Shown here: piece by piece, positions 12,706 through 24,301 of the stretch
How the letters are laid out: every line of letters begins with the position of its first letter
Position numbering within the stretch: position 1 is the stretch's first letter
DNA from: Neckera pumila
Lineage: Eukaryota; Streptophyta; Bryopsida; Hypnales; Neckeraceae
Reading direction: 5' to 3'
DNA length: 64,000 bases
Assembly (NCBI GenBank): GCA_963969595.1
Contig: OZ018409.1
Location: 15,594,975 to 15,658,974 of the forward strand
Notes under the pieces: generated by a model
The model's input: the letters and a program-made list of their open reading frames with translations, nothing else
Told to the model about the DNA's origin: nothing
The model's database searches: none
Translations under genes and position numbers: made by a program

Positions 12706-14240
12706 ACAATTGTCTAGTATGACATTGCTCAATAGATGTTTGGTGCAACTAACATGGCCCAAAATGTGTAACAAGACAATCATATCTTCAACTGAAGTTT
12801 TGATATACATTGGAATATTCAATTTATTCATAATAGATATTTTAAGGTAGAGACGGTTTAAGAAGTCTCATTTCAACTTAAAATATATCCTATTTTAGCT
12901 TCCAAAAATTTATGTAAGTGATTTTTATAATTCAATATTGGTCCAAAGTAAATAAATAAAAGTTGAATAACATGACTTCCTCTTGTCTTTAAAACTGAAA
13001 AATTGACTTAGAAATTATATTTTGAAGAATGTTTTGATGTGTTACTTTCTTTGGAAATAAAGATGAAGACTTAGAAGGATACTATTTGAACAATTAAACA
13101 CCCTACTTTAGTTGAATACTAAATGTAAATCAAGTTTTTAAAACTATCTATCTTAACTCTAAACGTCAACCTCATCAAAATTCAAGCTAATCAAATTGAG
13201 AAACAAATCCAAAAAGCAAATCTATCACTTTATAAATAGTGCCGTTGTCTCCTTTTTTTTTTATATAAATATGATTTACCAATATAATGACTTTAGTCTA
13301 TATCAACAACAAATCGAGACTTAAATGTATATGAATACAAAGGATTATCTTTCTAAATAAAGAGATAAATATAATATCTATTATGTTTAATGCAATTTTT
13401 GATAGACCCTTCATTACTTTATATATCATATAAACATTCTATTTAATAGATTCAACTTACTAAAAAATATCATGGAATGTTGTGGAGTTTTTTTTAAACT
13501 AAATCTTTTTTTTATACTTGTACATTAAAGCACCAATTAAAGATGTTGAATTTAATTAAAAAAATGCGACAACCCAATTTTAAATGATTGCTTTTATAAA
13601 TACCTTATGAACTATAAACTTTTAACAAGCTTTAGCAATTTGTTTGTTTATATTAGGTTCCTCTCTTTCAAACCAATATCAATGAACTAAATAAACACTT
13701 GAATGTAAAGGGTTCAAAATATTTTGGTCCTATCTTCGTTTTTTCAAGCTAAAATTTAACCCCTAAAGGCCATTAGAGAAAATTTCAGGCTTCCAAAGGG
13801 TTGCTCCATAGCCTTCTATAGTACCCCATTAGACAAATTCTAGGGCCTCTAGAGGGCTGCTCTAGAGTGACCATCTAATCTATTAAATTGCAAATAGGTT
13901 GCATAAGTAAATTGTTAGAAGTGCATAGTCAAATGATGTGAATTTCGCTAAACTAGTCAGTAAAAGCAGGCCTATTGCCAACTTCCACAATAAAAAAATG
14001 CCAATATAGGCTGACCAATATTTGTTCTTCGTTCACTATTGGAATAAATTTCAGATTTCAAAAAAGAAAAAGGTCAGTATGAAACAAGGTTTTTAATTGA
14101 AAATTAAAAAAGAAATTATCCAGTGAAGCCAATTATCCAATCCAATTAACTTAATTCAATTTAAGTGGCTTTTAAATTTGTATGTTTAGAGATGAAAATA
14201 GGAACCTCTTTATATAAGTGAGACTGTAGTAGGTCAAGCT

Positions 14241-15216
14241 CACTACTAGAATAAGGGGGGTTTAGCTTGACCAAAAACGTTGCTCTATACACTAGGGAAG
14301 TAATCAAGGAGGGACCTTCAAACATTGTCATAAGCTTGGCCAATAACGTTGCTCATGTGAAGCAACGTTTTAGTACATGCTTGTAACAACGTTTGCTCAA
14401 GGTATGAGAACAACTAAATTTTTTGTTCCCTTCTTTGAGAAAATTTGTTCCCATTCATTTATTTAATTGTAAGAAGGTAGATATTTAATATTTTAATAAT
14501 TTGAACCAATAAAATATCTCTGTACAAAATTATTTTGTATAAAACATACTATGTTGTATTGTATAAAGTGTACTATATCATAGTATATACTCTATAGTAT
14601 ATCATATAATATTGTACAATATATTTGTACTATACCATGAAGTATAATAGGCAAATATGTGTTGTCGGAGTAGGTGAGAGAACTTGCCTATTATACTTCA
14701 TGGGAGTTTCACCAAGGTCAATGCTTAATTGCTTATGGGCATTAGATGATATTTGGGGGTCTTGGAGGGCCGTTTCAGGCCTGTTCCTTGATCTGCCCAG
14801 ATCTAATGAACGCCGGTATGGGTGTGTCAGAATTTTTTCTTTTCAAAAAAAAATAAATAAATAAATAAAAATTTACCAAAATATTATTTTAAGCAATTTT
14901 TTTTTTTTCAAAAAGTGACGTGGCAGTCGCTCAACCACGTCAGCCAGCTGCTGCTGTTGCGTTCCCAGACTGCGGGAACACAACAGACAGCAGGGGAACT
15001 CACAGCCTTCTAAGACCCCCGAATCTCATATAATGATAATGTCCTCAACAAAGAATGAAGATGGGAACATTCAAGCAATGTTTGGGTACCTCAACGTTGC
15101 TTTTCACCTCTATCAATGCAAAGATTGCTCACTATTCCCTCAAACATTGCTCACTGGAGAAACATTGCTCAAACATTGTTCAAAAACCTTGCATACCCCT
15201 CCTTATTCTAGTAGTG
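14241..15216. mobile_element. CACTA-like non-autonomous element, 976 bp
   Basis: Perfect inverted ends: CACTACTAGAATAAGG on the left and CCTTATTCTAGTAGTG on the right. Subterminal zones are full of related short motifs in both orientations (AACGTTGCTC, AACATTGCTC, AGCAACGTTTT), as is typical of CACTA (En/Spm) elements. AAGC lies close to the left end (14236-14239, one base away) and directly after the right end (15217-15220). The unoccupied counterpart near 31550 reads GGCAAGCAATGCATG with one AAGC. A 3-bp duplication is therefore not clean. A second MITE is inserted at 14740-15035. Confidence 0.7.
14740..15035. mobile_element. CATTAG-related MITE, GACGTGGC subfamily, 296 bp
   Basis: Ends: CATTAGATGATATTTGGGGG on the left and CCCCCGAATCTCATATAATG on the right. 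The interior has GAACGCCGGTATGGGTG, an A/T-rich centre, GACGTGGCAGTCGCTCAACC and CAGCTGCTGCTG. Close relatives lie at 17745-18035 and, in opposite orientation, at 46557-46865 and 53283-53577. Innermost layer of the nest. Confidence 0.8.
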
Positions 15217-16132
15217 AAGCAATGCATGTAGGATATGTAAATTAGGATGAATAGGAGCTCCACTGCTCATAGTTATGTGAGATAAAGAAACTGTATTAAA
15301 AAGAGGATTTTGGGCCTCATTTGGGCATAGTAAAACAACTTTTTTGAAAAAAAATTGGACTAATAAAAGCTGGATAAACTAGCTAAGTTTCATAAATTTC
15401 ATAAAATCCATTTGTGATTTCAAATCTCAAATCAAAAGTTATGGACAAAATTCAAACCAGGTGTTTGAAAGAACATTTTTTGGCCATTTTCTTTAACATT
15501 TTCAAACATCTGGTTTGAATTTTGTCCATAACTTTTGATTTGAGACTTGAAATCACAAATGGATTTTAGATTATGAAACTTAGCTAGTTTATCCAGCTTT
15601 TACTAGTCTAAAGTTTTTTCCAAAAAATAGTTTTACTATGCCTAAATGAGGCCCAAAATTTTGCTTATAATACAATTTCTTGTTTTCACTTAACTATGAG
15701 AGGTGGAGCTCCTATTCAATCCAATTTACATATCCCATATGCATTGTTCTATCTATCACTACCCTAACTTCTATAAAGATCTTCTCCTCTCATCTTCAAA
15801 CACTTCAATTGTCCACAAGATAAGCCTTTCACATTGGCATAAAAAAAATTCTTGATGGTAAGCCACTCGACTATTTTTCGACGTTTGCATTTTTTTCTAC
15901 AATTTGGATTGAAAGAAAGATGCATTTAAGTAGAAAATGTTTATAGTTAAGGTTATGGTGCATTTATACATCGTAACCCTAATTATTAAACACTTTTTAC
16001 TTGGCTTTATAGCCACTGACACATTAGGATTGAAGATGAATTGGAATAGCGGGAAAAAATTAGTTAAGCCAAAAAAACCATTGTTTATGGGGTCCTTTAA
16101 GGGCTGTGGAGCAGCCCTCCAGAGGCCTTAGA

Positions 16133-16509
16133 CATTAGAAGAAATTTCAAGCCTCTACAAGGCTGCCTTACAACCTTCCGAGGTACCCTGAAATTTGCTT
16201 TTATTTTGGAAAAAAACTCGTTTTCCCCTATTTCTGCCCTGCTGAAATTGCAGCAGTAGTGGCGCAGGAACCAAAAATTCCGAATAAAAAATTATTAAAA
16301 TAAACAAATTTAAAATTTAAAAAATATTAAAAAATTTAAAGAAAAAAAAAAAAAAAAAAAAAAATTCTGCCAAAATCGACTGCTCCGTCGAGCAGTCAGA
16401 ACCTCTAACTGGTCACCAAGAGCAGTTTGGAAGTTGACAGGCCATGCAAACAATAGCATGGCATGTCAACTTCCAACGGCCCTGAAATGGGCTGAAATTT
16501 TCTGTAATG
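16133..16509. mobile_element. CATTAG element, short form, 377 bp (nest level 3)
   Basis: Begins CATTAGAAGAAATTTCAAGC and ends GCTGAAATTTTCTGTAATG. Removing it rebuilds the right end of the long CATTAG element (TTAGA joined to TTTTATCTAATG), matching 32810-32831 base for base in length. No target bases appear to have been duplicated. Confidence 0.8.
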
Positions 16510-17744
16510 TTTTATCTAATGTTGAAATTTGATTTTTTTGGCTGAAAAAATCATTTGTCCAATTTCTCCATATTCCTGCCCATCTGAAATTGTAGTGGCA
16601 GTGGTATAGGAATCGAGTTTTAAAAGATTAAAATTTAATAATTATAATTATAATTGTTTTATTAATCTTAAGATTTTTTATTTTTTTTTAAATTAAAAAA
16701 AAAATCGCAAAAGCTAACTGTTTCAATGAGCAGTCAGCTTATTTGGCTGCTCGTTGCGGTATTTTTTCAAAGTGAGAGACCAAGCTTTGAAATAGCTTGG
16801 TTAGTCACTCTGGAGGAGCTTTCGAGGGGCTGAAATTTTTTGTAATATCCAAGTCCTTTTTTCTGCCAAAACACATCCAAAAGTCTAAAATTGCCATTTT
16901 TATATGAAAGAGTAAAAAGACCTGAAAGATGCCTTTTTTGCACATCCAACCATAGGATCTTACACCTAATTAGTATGAAAATGTGTGGAAAAAATCTCAA
17001 ATTTTTTGACTGCACAAATTGCCAGATATCTACATTTAAAGTGAAAAAAACAAGTTTTTCAACACATTACGGGACTACATTTTATGACTTTGAATATTTT
17101 TAATTTAATTCTTTTTTGCTATAGAGTTTTGAACTTTAAATCTTTATAGTGGAGACTTGAGTTGAGAATCTAAGGTGAAAAAGAACTTCAAAAAAACTTA
17201 ATTTCCATTCTTTAAAAAATTATTAAATAGAAGTAGGTACGAGATAGAAGGAAAATCTAAAATATTAATACCTTTTAGATGGAATTAAAATGCACTAATC
17301 CCAATGGTGAGATTGTTCTGGCAAACAAACTAAACTATGTGGAACTTTTTGTTTTGAAAAAGTGCAAAAGATGCATTCCAAAATGAATCCTACAAGTTAT
17401 TTTTTCAAGGAAGATGCTCTAATTGCCCGAAAACAAGATCGTCCATAACTTTTTTGTAAAAAATCCAAATGAAATGAATCAAAGCTTTCCAGATAGACAA
17501 AAATATAATATATAGAAAAAATTAAATTTTTTGCAAAATTTATTTTGCTACTATATATATATATATACACATGCAAAGCTTAGCAGTTTTTCTATGTTCC
17601 AAATTTTTTCAAAAAATCACAACAAAAATTCAACTCGTAGGTACCTGCCCAAAATTCCATTTGTTTCCAACGGATCAATGGGCCTTCAATTTAGGGTTAA
17701 GCAAAATAGATATTGAAGTACTTCATATGTTGCTACTGATTTGT

Positions 17745-18035
17745 CATTAGATGATATTTGGGGGTTGCGGAGGGCCATTTCAAGCCTGTTCCCTGATTTG
17801 CCCAGATCCAATGAACGCCGGTACGGATGTGTCAGAAATTCTTAAAAAAATAAAAAAAATTAAAAATTACCAAAATATCATTTTAAGCAATTTTTTTTTT
17901 TTTTTTTTTTTCAAAAAGTGACGTGGCAATCTCTCGACCACGTCAACCAGCTGCTGCTGCGTTCCCAGATTGCGCAAACGCAGCAGACAGCAAGGAAACT
18001 CACAGCCTTCTAAGACCCTCGAATCTTATGTAATG
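17745..18035. mobile_element. CATTAG-related MITE, GACGTGGC subfamily, 291 bp
   Basis: Begins CATTAGATGATATTTGGGGG, ends GAATCTTATGTAATG, and shares GAACGCCGGTACGG, GTGACGTGGCAATC and CAGCTGCTGCTGCG with the copy at 14740. It has no reading frame. Confidence 0.8.
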
Positions 18036-19484
18036 ACAACTTCAATTCTGTTGACAGCATGTAATTATATACATGGATCACAAAAGGGTGGTATATTGAT
18101 GCACTATTACTTTTAAGAGAATTTTTAGATGTATATGTTCTTTTTTGTTATAATTTAAACAATTGCACATCTTATAGAAAAAATAGAAAAAACGGGAATA
18201 CATGGAAACAAAAATGTAGTATCAATTTTTTTTATTCCATCCTTTATTGAAGATGAAGGGGTTCTGTTTGTAATGATGTTATATTGGAAAAACATATGAA
18301 CATTCTTCATGACAATTTCAATCTTTGCATTTTGAAATATGACTAAATAAGTTTATTTGTTCTTCAGTCTACAAAAATCAGTGTACAATAAAGTAGAGGC
18401 TAAAATAGATCATTGTGGCCATATTTGTTTTTAAATTGCTACAAGGTCTAAAATGTATAATACAAATTATTAATAAATTTTTTTGGTCATTTCTGATTGT
18501 TATTGAGATTAATGGTGCATTACAATGTTATATGAAAGTGCTTGTATTTGTCTCAACCACAAATAAGGTTGAAACAAAGTGACATTATTCACTACCAAAT
18601 AAATGTGTTAGTATTTAATTTATAGTCCACACAAAATTTTATACAATTTTTGGAACATTTTGTACATGCTTGTGAATATGATTTCTATCTTTAGCATTTG
18701 AATTTATTTTTTATTGGTCAAAATTGTGGTTTCTATTGATTTATAAAAAAATGCATAAGATCTAGTAATGAAAACATCAATAGTTTTTTCAAATAGTAAA
18801 TTTTTCAACACTAGTCAAATCTCAACATTCTGTGCTATTTCTCTTATAATTTTTGTTTGACCGTAGCAATCTAAGTTTTGAGTATAAATATTGAAAGACA
18901 ATTTAATGCTTTGGAAGAAAAAAACTGAAAAAAACTACTTTCTTGCTCAAAAATTCTTTCAGAAGTTAGGCAGCAACCAAAAAATGGTCGCTTGAGCACT
19001 TAGGGGTTAATGATGGAAACAAAAACTATTACTTTGGATAAACCAAATACTATTTTTTTGAACTTATTTTTTGCTATAAGCTATTGAAATTGACTTCCTA
19101 GATTTACATAATCTCATATATAATTTAGATTATGAATTGCAAATAAAATCTACACTTCTAATAATATGTTTCTTTTATGAGGGTGACATACTCTAAGGTT
19201 GTAATTATAAATTCAACTACATTTTGCAATTTTAAAATTCCACCTATAGTTTGCAACTTTAGAAAGTTCTAACTAATTTTCAATATATAAATTAAACTAC
19301 CACAAAGCAAATAAACTTGTGAATTTTTATATTTTGATCAAACCAATCTCATCAATATAATGCTTAATATAATACAAATGTTGATCTAATGGGTGTATTC
19401 TAAATGATGAATAGAATCTTGAATATAATATTTGTATGCTAGAAAGCTTTTGATTTGTCCATATTTATAGGAATGTTGATATCT

Positions 19485-19544
<60 letters not shown>

Positions 19545-19950
19545 GATTGAACTTTAGAACTTTGAACTAGGTATGAATCTAATTGATTAGATTTTTTTCT
19601 TAGTTTAAGTAGAAAGTTCATTATACTTGTAGTTGCCCAATGTTATAATATCAAATGTAAATCTTGTCCTACAAAATGACATAGCTTAAAATAATTTTTA
19701 TACAATTGAAATTTATTTAGCTCCTACCAAACCATGTATACATTATAAAGTACAGTGTAATCAAGAGGTCCCATATACATAATTTCAAAGTTGATGCCCC
19801 AAAGCCCATATATGGGCACTAGCTTGGTGTCAATCATTACAACAAAAACCTCAAACTTTGGACCAATACTAATGTGTGACTACGGCACCAAAATATCAAG
19901 AAAAGATAGTCCTAGCTAGTCAAATTTTGGGTTGGCAAGGATTGTGATTA
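18036..19950. other. Gene-free AT-rich stretch
   Basis: No gene recognised. CACTTAGGGG followed by TTAA at 19017-19020 looks like the right end of another TTAA-type element whose left end I cannot place. An (AT)n run of about 57 bases lies at 19485-19541. Confidence 0.4.
19485..19541. repeat. (AT)n microsatellite
   Basis: Pure AT dinucleotide run in an AT-rich gene-free region. Confidence 0.95.
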
Positions 19951-19954
19951 TTAA

Positions 19955-20881
19955 CCCCTAAAGGACTAACAAGTGTTTTTTGGCTATATAAAACTTTTGG
20001 GCAGGTAAGTACAACTAGAGGTTTCCATATTTTTGGCTGAAATTTTAATAGAATGTGAGGGCAAGGAATATCTTTCATATGCACCAAATTTCATGACATT
20101 TGGAAATACAATTCAAAAGTTATGGCTTAATATGTTATTTTTTTTTGTAATTGGGCAGTCCGGGCAAGTCAGAAAAAAATTCTTTTTTCAAAAATCAAAA
20201 TTTGAAATTGGTTTTCTAGAGTTATATATACATAAAAAAAATTTGAATCATCCCATTTTGATCAATGAGTCAAAAGTTATGAAGCTTTTAAGTTTGCGGG
20301 TAGTTATGGATTCTCTATTTTAAAATACAATTTGAAGTCCTTTATCTTACTCAATTTTCAATATTTTTGAAAGAAAAAAAAATCGTAGGATGTAGATTAT
20401 TTATTACAACATTGCCACCATTGGGATTAGCATTTTTCAATTCCATAATTAAATTCTTGACAATTTTGTATTTTGAATTATTCTCTACTACTATCTACTT
20501 ACAATTTTTTTCCTATATGTTGTACAATTCCAAATGATCTGAATTTTTTCAAGCATGGAGTCAACTTGTCTAGGAAAAAGAATTCAAAGAAGCACCATCA
20601 TTTTGGACAATTTTTCATTGAAAAGTGAGCTTGTGAAGTGCTACTACCCTGTTTTTTTGCAGGGCCAAAAAGATGGATTTAGTGAACTTGAATGCATATA
20701 TCTTGCAATCCACGCGGTGGAAATTCCTGAATTATTTTTCACATATTTTCAAGTCACCATACTGCAAGATCCTATGGTTACATTTGTACAAAAAAGCTTT
20801 TTTTCAAAAATTGGATACTTGTACTAAAAATGACATTTTTCGAGCGATTTTGGTGAGAACAAAGTCATGGAACTTTAGGGG
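19955..20881 (-). mobile_element. P1 element (TTAA-flanked, piggyBac-like), 927 bp
   Basis: TTAA at 19951-19954 and 20882-20885. Ends CCCCTAAAGGAC and, complemented, CCCCTAAAGTTCC. It is in reverse orientation relative to the copies at 24302, 30574 and 35285. Landmarks: ATTTCATGACATTTGGAAAT, GAGTCAAAAGTTATG, TATGTTGTACAATTCCAAAT and TGCAAGATCCTATGGTTAC. A frame of about 60 codons, shared with other copies, is discussed under findings. Confidence 0.85.
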
Positions 20882-20885
20882 TTAA

Positions 20886-22734
20886 TCATCATTATTATTA
20901 TTATTGTTATTATTATTTTTTGAAATTAAAAAATTCTGCAAGTGACATCACTGCTATTTGAGTTATGTGGCCCTCTTCAGGCTCCCTTTTTCTTCTTATG
21001 ATAGGCTAGTGGCACCAAACTCTCATAATGCAACTTCATGTTTTTAAACCTCATTTCCTGTAGTAAAAAACAAAACTCTCAGAGCTTTGCTTGTATGAAG
21101 GCGCCTCCGCCTCAGTTTGCCGCTTGACTTGTGGAACCCAACTAGATTTTTCGGAGAAAAGTCTCCTGCTCTCTGTCTCCTACCTCCTGTCTCTTCCTGA
21201 ACCATTTTAGTAGACGTTCAAACTCTTCCTCGTAACTTATCTCTAGAGTCCACAGTCCACACACAACTTGACATTACAAACTTGTTCATTTATTTACCGA
21301 GACTGTATTCGTTTTTCCCTTGACTTTTTACGCTTCTTTTTTGTCTGACTGCTTCAATGAAAGGGACTTGTTTTTCTTCATGATTTGGATAAAGGTCGTC
21401 GCTCTGATTTGCGTGAGATGTTTGAACTCAAGGCACCTGAGCTAGTCCGGCAGGTCCGGCGCCTAACACATCGTTTTTCCGGGGGGCGAAATCTATCGGT
21501 TTGCGCTCCAAGTTGTGACAGGTTTGAGCATGTCCTTCCAGAATTGCATGCGCGCTGGCCAGTGCTATGAAGGCTTGTGGCCTGTACTGTTCCGGAAAAA
21601 CACAGGAAGAACGGGAGGTCGATACCGGGGTATTATTTTCAACATGTAATTTCAACCCTCTTGAAATTTTTGTTTTAAGTAAGATTTGGGTGTGTGTGTG
21701 TGAAGTTACATCTTCAATATAAGACCCCCCAGGTATTGACCTCCAGGTCTCCCTGTGAAAACCACTATGGGCGCCTTCATGCCAACATGCCCTTATAATT
21801 TACAATATCGTAACCAGCTCTCATTGTGTGCATCTGTCTGCTCGACCGAGTCTCATCCACTAGCAGTGAGGATAGTTCGTTTGTAACCACACTATATTCA
21901 TCCACAAAGGCATGAGTTTTCATCGGGGACAGAGCTGGTTACGCTCTCGCTGCCTCCCGGCGGCTCGAAGGTTACCTAGTTCTTAGCAGCACTTAGATCT
22001 GCTGTGAATCTTAAGCTTATTCAATTGTCATGTCGCCCACAAATGTAGGAAACAGCAGACAGATATTTCTTGGATCGAGTGTCGATGTACGTCGTGAGTT
22101 TCGACACAGATATTTCTTGGATCGAATGTCGATGTACGTCGTGCGTTTCGAAAAAGTCTTCGCGCGGGCCATTCCAAATCACTTTTACATTGTGGCCGAC
22201 TCGGCCTGCGCAGCATTCCACAAATTCTTCATAACTTAGCATTTTTTATTTTTTATTTGGTCGGGGCACACAAAGATTTGGAAACTTTACTTACTTTCAG
22301 AGGTAGGCGAAGTGGCAAAATGCAAGGCGAACGCCACCTGGGGACCGACCCCAGTCCCCAGGGCAGTATCGGCAGTAACGTATTTCCAACTTTCAAAAAT
22401 CAAGCTCTTTGTCGGCACTAGCTGGGGATAATCATAGTGCCGCAAGGCTCTTATGGTCAATTCACCAGCCGAAGGACTGTTGCAAACTAAGAAGCAGAAG
22501 TCGGGGACTCTAGACTCTGCAGTAGAGGTATACCATCACCGATTGCAATTCCTGATTACGAGAGAAGCACCCAAAAACAACAGTGTACCCAATTACAATA
22601 ATTGCTAGACACAGCAGGCATTCTGTAGACCATAGACAGCTTATTGTTTGTTGACTAAAATCATAAGTTATCTATTGTCTACCTAGATTTACGGTCTAGT
22701 ATGATTTGTTTACTATGACTAGAAATTATCACAA
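20886..22734. other. Gene-free stretch, about 20950-22700 of balanced composition
   Basis: Non-repetitive sequence with gene-like base use (about 21360-22240), but short frames only, on both strands, with no recognised product. It carries a tandem duplication at 22059-22152 and is followed by repeat R1, as the balanced stretch at the left of the window is. It may be a relic of a larger duplicated segment, a dead gene or a non-coding gene. Confidence 0.4.
22059..22152. repeat. Tandem duplication, 47-bp period
   Basis: ACAGATATTTCTTGGATCGA and GTCGATGTACGTCGTG both recur 47 bases apart, nearly perfect, two copies. Confidence 0.9.
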
Positions 22735-23115
22735 ATGGGTAAGGTAGCTGATCCATTTCTGATCAACCCCCCATTTTGGTGATATAGGGTGTTGTCTTTC
22801 CGTAAATTTGTGGCTCCATTCCCAAAGCAATTGTGGCACATTATGATTGGTTGCAAGGCAGTCAATATTGCAACTGTCTAGCCCTTGGTTGATTTTGCAA
22901 TCAGCCTATGGTTAGAAAGAGAAAGGTCTATATCAGTCACTATTATAGGTCAAAGAAAAGCTTCTACTAAAAAATTCATAGTAATTACATTTTTTGTAAT
23001 AAAATTCTGGAAAAATATGCAATCCTTCTAAACTCTATTTCCGTATTTAAGGAAAAATCCGCTTTCACAAAACTTGTACTCCAAGTCTCTAAATGTGCGT
23101 AATTGCTTAAGTGGT
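22735..23115 (+). repeat. Dispersed repeat R1, copy 2
   Basis: Diverged duplicate of 1790-2170, with the same landmarks in the same order, ending near ATGTGCGTAATTGCTTAAG. No terminal repeats or coding sequence. Confidence 0.6.
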
Positions 23116-23253
23116 TGGAAATGGGTCGATTACCTGACATTGTTGGTTTTGGATGCTTTTCCCTTATTGTTGAAACTGAAGATACAACCTAATAGAGCCA
23201 ATTGGCATCAATAGAGATTGAGCATGTAAAAAACTAGAAGCAACAATTCTTAA

Positions 23254-23809
23254 CCCTAGAAGGATATTGCAAGCCCCATGGACATTTTTGAAAGTCAAAA
23301 TTGGAATTTTACATAGTTATTGATTTTAAATGTTTTTAAGCACAATTGAGAAAATGTAGCTCCAACAATCTACGTTTTATTCCAATCTTTTTTTTTTTTT
23401 TAATTGTTAAAATTATGATTTTTGTGACACTATGACTATTTATGAACATAACATCTTAAGAGCTCAAAAAGTCAAATATACCGCTTTTGAGCTTTCCAAT
23501 CAAATTTCTATTGGTATGAATTTAAGGAGTTCATCAATTGTACCATGATGTTTGTCACTATTATTTTCATTTTTCATAGAAATTTAATATCATTTTTAAA
23601 AAATTGTAATTATTATGATTTTTATAAAAAATTAAATTTATTTAATTAATTTGATGTTTTTTAATTATGAAAAAATGAGATTAAATCTTACATATAATAT
23701 CACCAACATGTGAAAAATATCAAAATTTTGAAATCTATGTTTTATTATAGAAACCCAATGAAGTTTGACCAAGCCTTGACATGAAATGTTTTTTAAGAAT
23801 TAACCTTGG
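23254..23809 (+). mobile_element. P4-type TTAA element with piggyBac-like end
   Basis: TTAA at 23250-23253 is followed by CCCTAGAAGGATA, which differs at one of 13 positions from the terminal repeat CCCTAGAAAGATA of the original moth piggyBac as I recall it. The far boundary is TTAA at 23810-23813, preceded by a degraded end (TTTTTTAAGAA). It is about 556 bp, with no reading frame. A degraded relative is at 5540-5935. Confidence 0.55.
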
Positions 23810-23813
23810 AAAG

Positions 23814-24301
23814 ATACAACTCCCATGACCAAAGAAGTCATTAAAATACTTTGAGTATTGGACTAATAGGTGGATTCTTTGATTCTACACTAACCATGAA
23901 ATCATCATATTGAACCTTTTAGACCAAAGCATCCTTATAGGATTAATTTTTGTGTTTAATTTTATCCAAAAAGACGAGATTGTAGGGTAGAAAGTACCAA
24001 CTCATGTACTCAACAGCTAGTGAAAATACAAATATTTGTTATTTATCATGAATGAAAATACTGAATATATATTTTGAGTTAGTGACACCTAATTAGATAG
24101 GAGGGGTTATGTATTACAGTATAAAATTAGCCACCTGTTGAAAAATCAATAAATTTTTAGTTTGAAATTGTGACGGTTCATCCAAGTTAGTCTATGGCTA
24201 TTTTAATCCTAGAAGGACGTGGCTTCCCATGATCAAAATTATCATGGTTATCAAAATTCTCCAATTATTGGACCAATAGGTGCATTCTTTTTTATTGTTA
24301 A
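23814..24301 (+). mobile_element. P5-type TTAA ends, tandem and degraded
   Basis: Two related starts follow TTAA: CCTTGGAAAGATAC after 23810-23813 and TCCTAGAAGGACGTGG after 24203-24206. Both continue into CCATGA followed by CAAA and then GGACYAATAGGTG, so they are copies of one family. The second is cut by the P1 element at 24302. The first carries CTAA at 23890-23893 where the second has its TTAA and P1 insert, a rough unoccupied counterpart. Confidence 0.4.

Larger units (their letters stand above)
11076..13755. other. Gene-free stretch; about 11300-12310 is of gene-like composition
   Basis: 11300-12310 has balanced base use and many non-repetitive short frames, but no product or splice structure is recognised. 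12424-13755 is AT-rich without recognised repeats. The unexplained part could be a dead gene, a regulatory region or a non-coding transcript. Confidence 0.35.
14191..15794. mobile_element. Foldback element FB, copy 2 (interrupted)
   Basis: The left tip is GATGAAAATAGGAACC at 14191 and the right tip is TCTCATC at 15788-15794. The long arms are visible as CTCATTTGGGCATAGTAAAA (about 15317) facing TTTTACTATGCCTAAATGAG (about 15630), with CAAAAGTTATGGACAAAATT facing AATTTTGTCCATAACTTTTG nearer the centre. A CACTA-like element splits the left arm. The family sits at the same place in both long CATTAG copies, so it was present before they separated. Confidence 0.75.
13827..16521. mobile_element. 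CATTAG element, long form, copy 1 (nest level 2)
   Basis: It begins CATTAGACAAATTCTAGGGC and ends CTAATG at 16521. The copy at 29647-32831 has the same backbone: GAGTGACCATC, TAGTCAGTAA, CCAACTTCCAC, then a foldback element, then TTCAATTGTCCAC and GGTTATGGTGC, then CCTCCAGAGGCC. The two copies differ by insertions: this one has a CACTA-like element at 14241 and a short CATTAG element at 16133 in its right end. No transposase frame is visible. Confidence 0.7.
13771..16847. mobile_element. CATTAG element, short form, carrying further insertions (nest level 1)
   Basis: The left part, 13771-13826, starts CATTAGAGAAAATTTCAGGC. The right part is about 16522-16847 and ends GGCTGAAATTTTTTGTAATA. Together they make about 380 bp with the usual interior (TTCCTGCCCATCTGAAATTG, then GAGCAGTCAGC). 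Everything between is a later insertion. It sits in the terminal region of a P2 element. Confidence 0.65.
13760..17696 (+). mobile_element. P2 element split by a 3.1-kb nest of insertions
   Basis: TTAA at 13756-13759 is followed by the end CCCCTAAAGGC. The nest begins 11 bases later at 13771. P2 sequence resumes at 16848 with TCCAAGTCC, matching CCCAAGGCC just inside the end of the copy at 3692, and continues through CTTACACCTAATTAGTATG and AATGAATCAAAGCTTT to TTTAGGG and TTAA at 17697-17700. Without the insert it is about 860 bp. Its position makes it the oldest layer of the nest. Confidence 0.75.
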
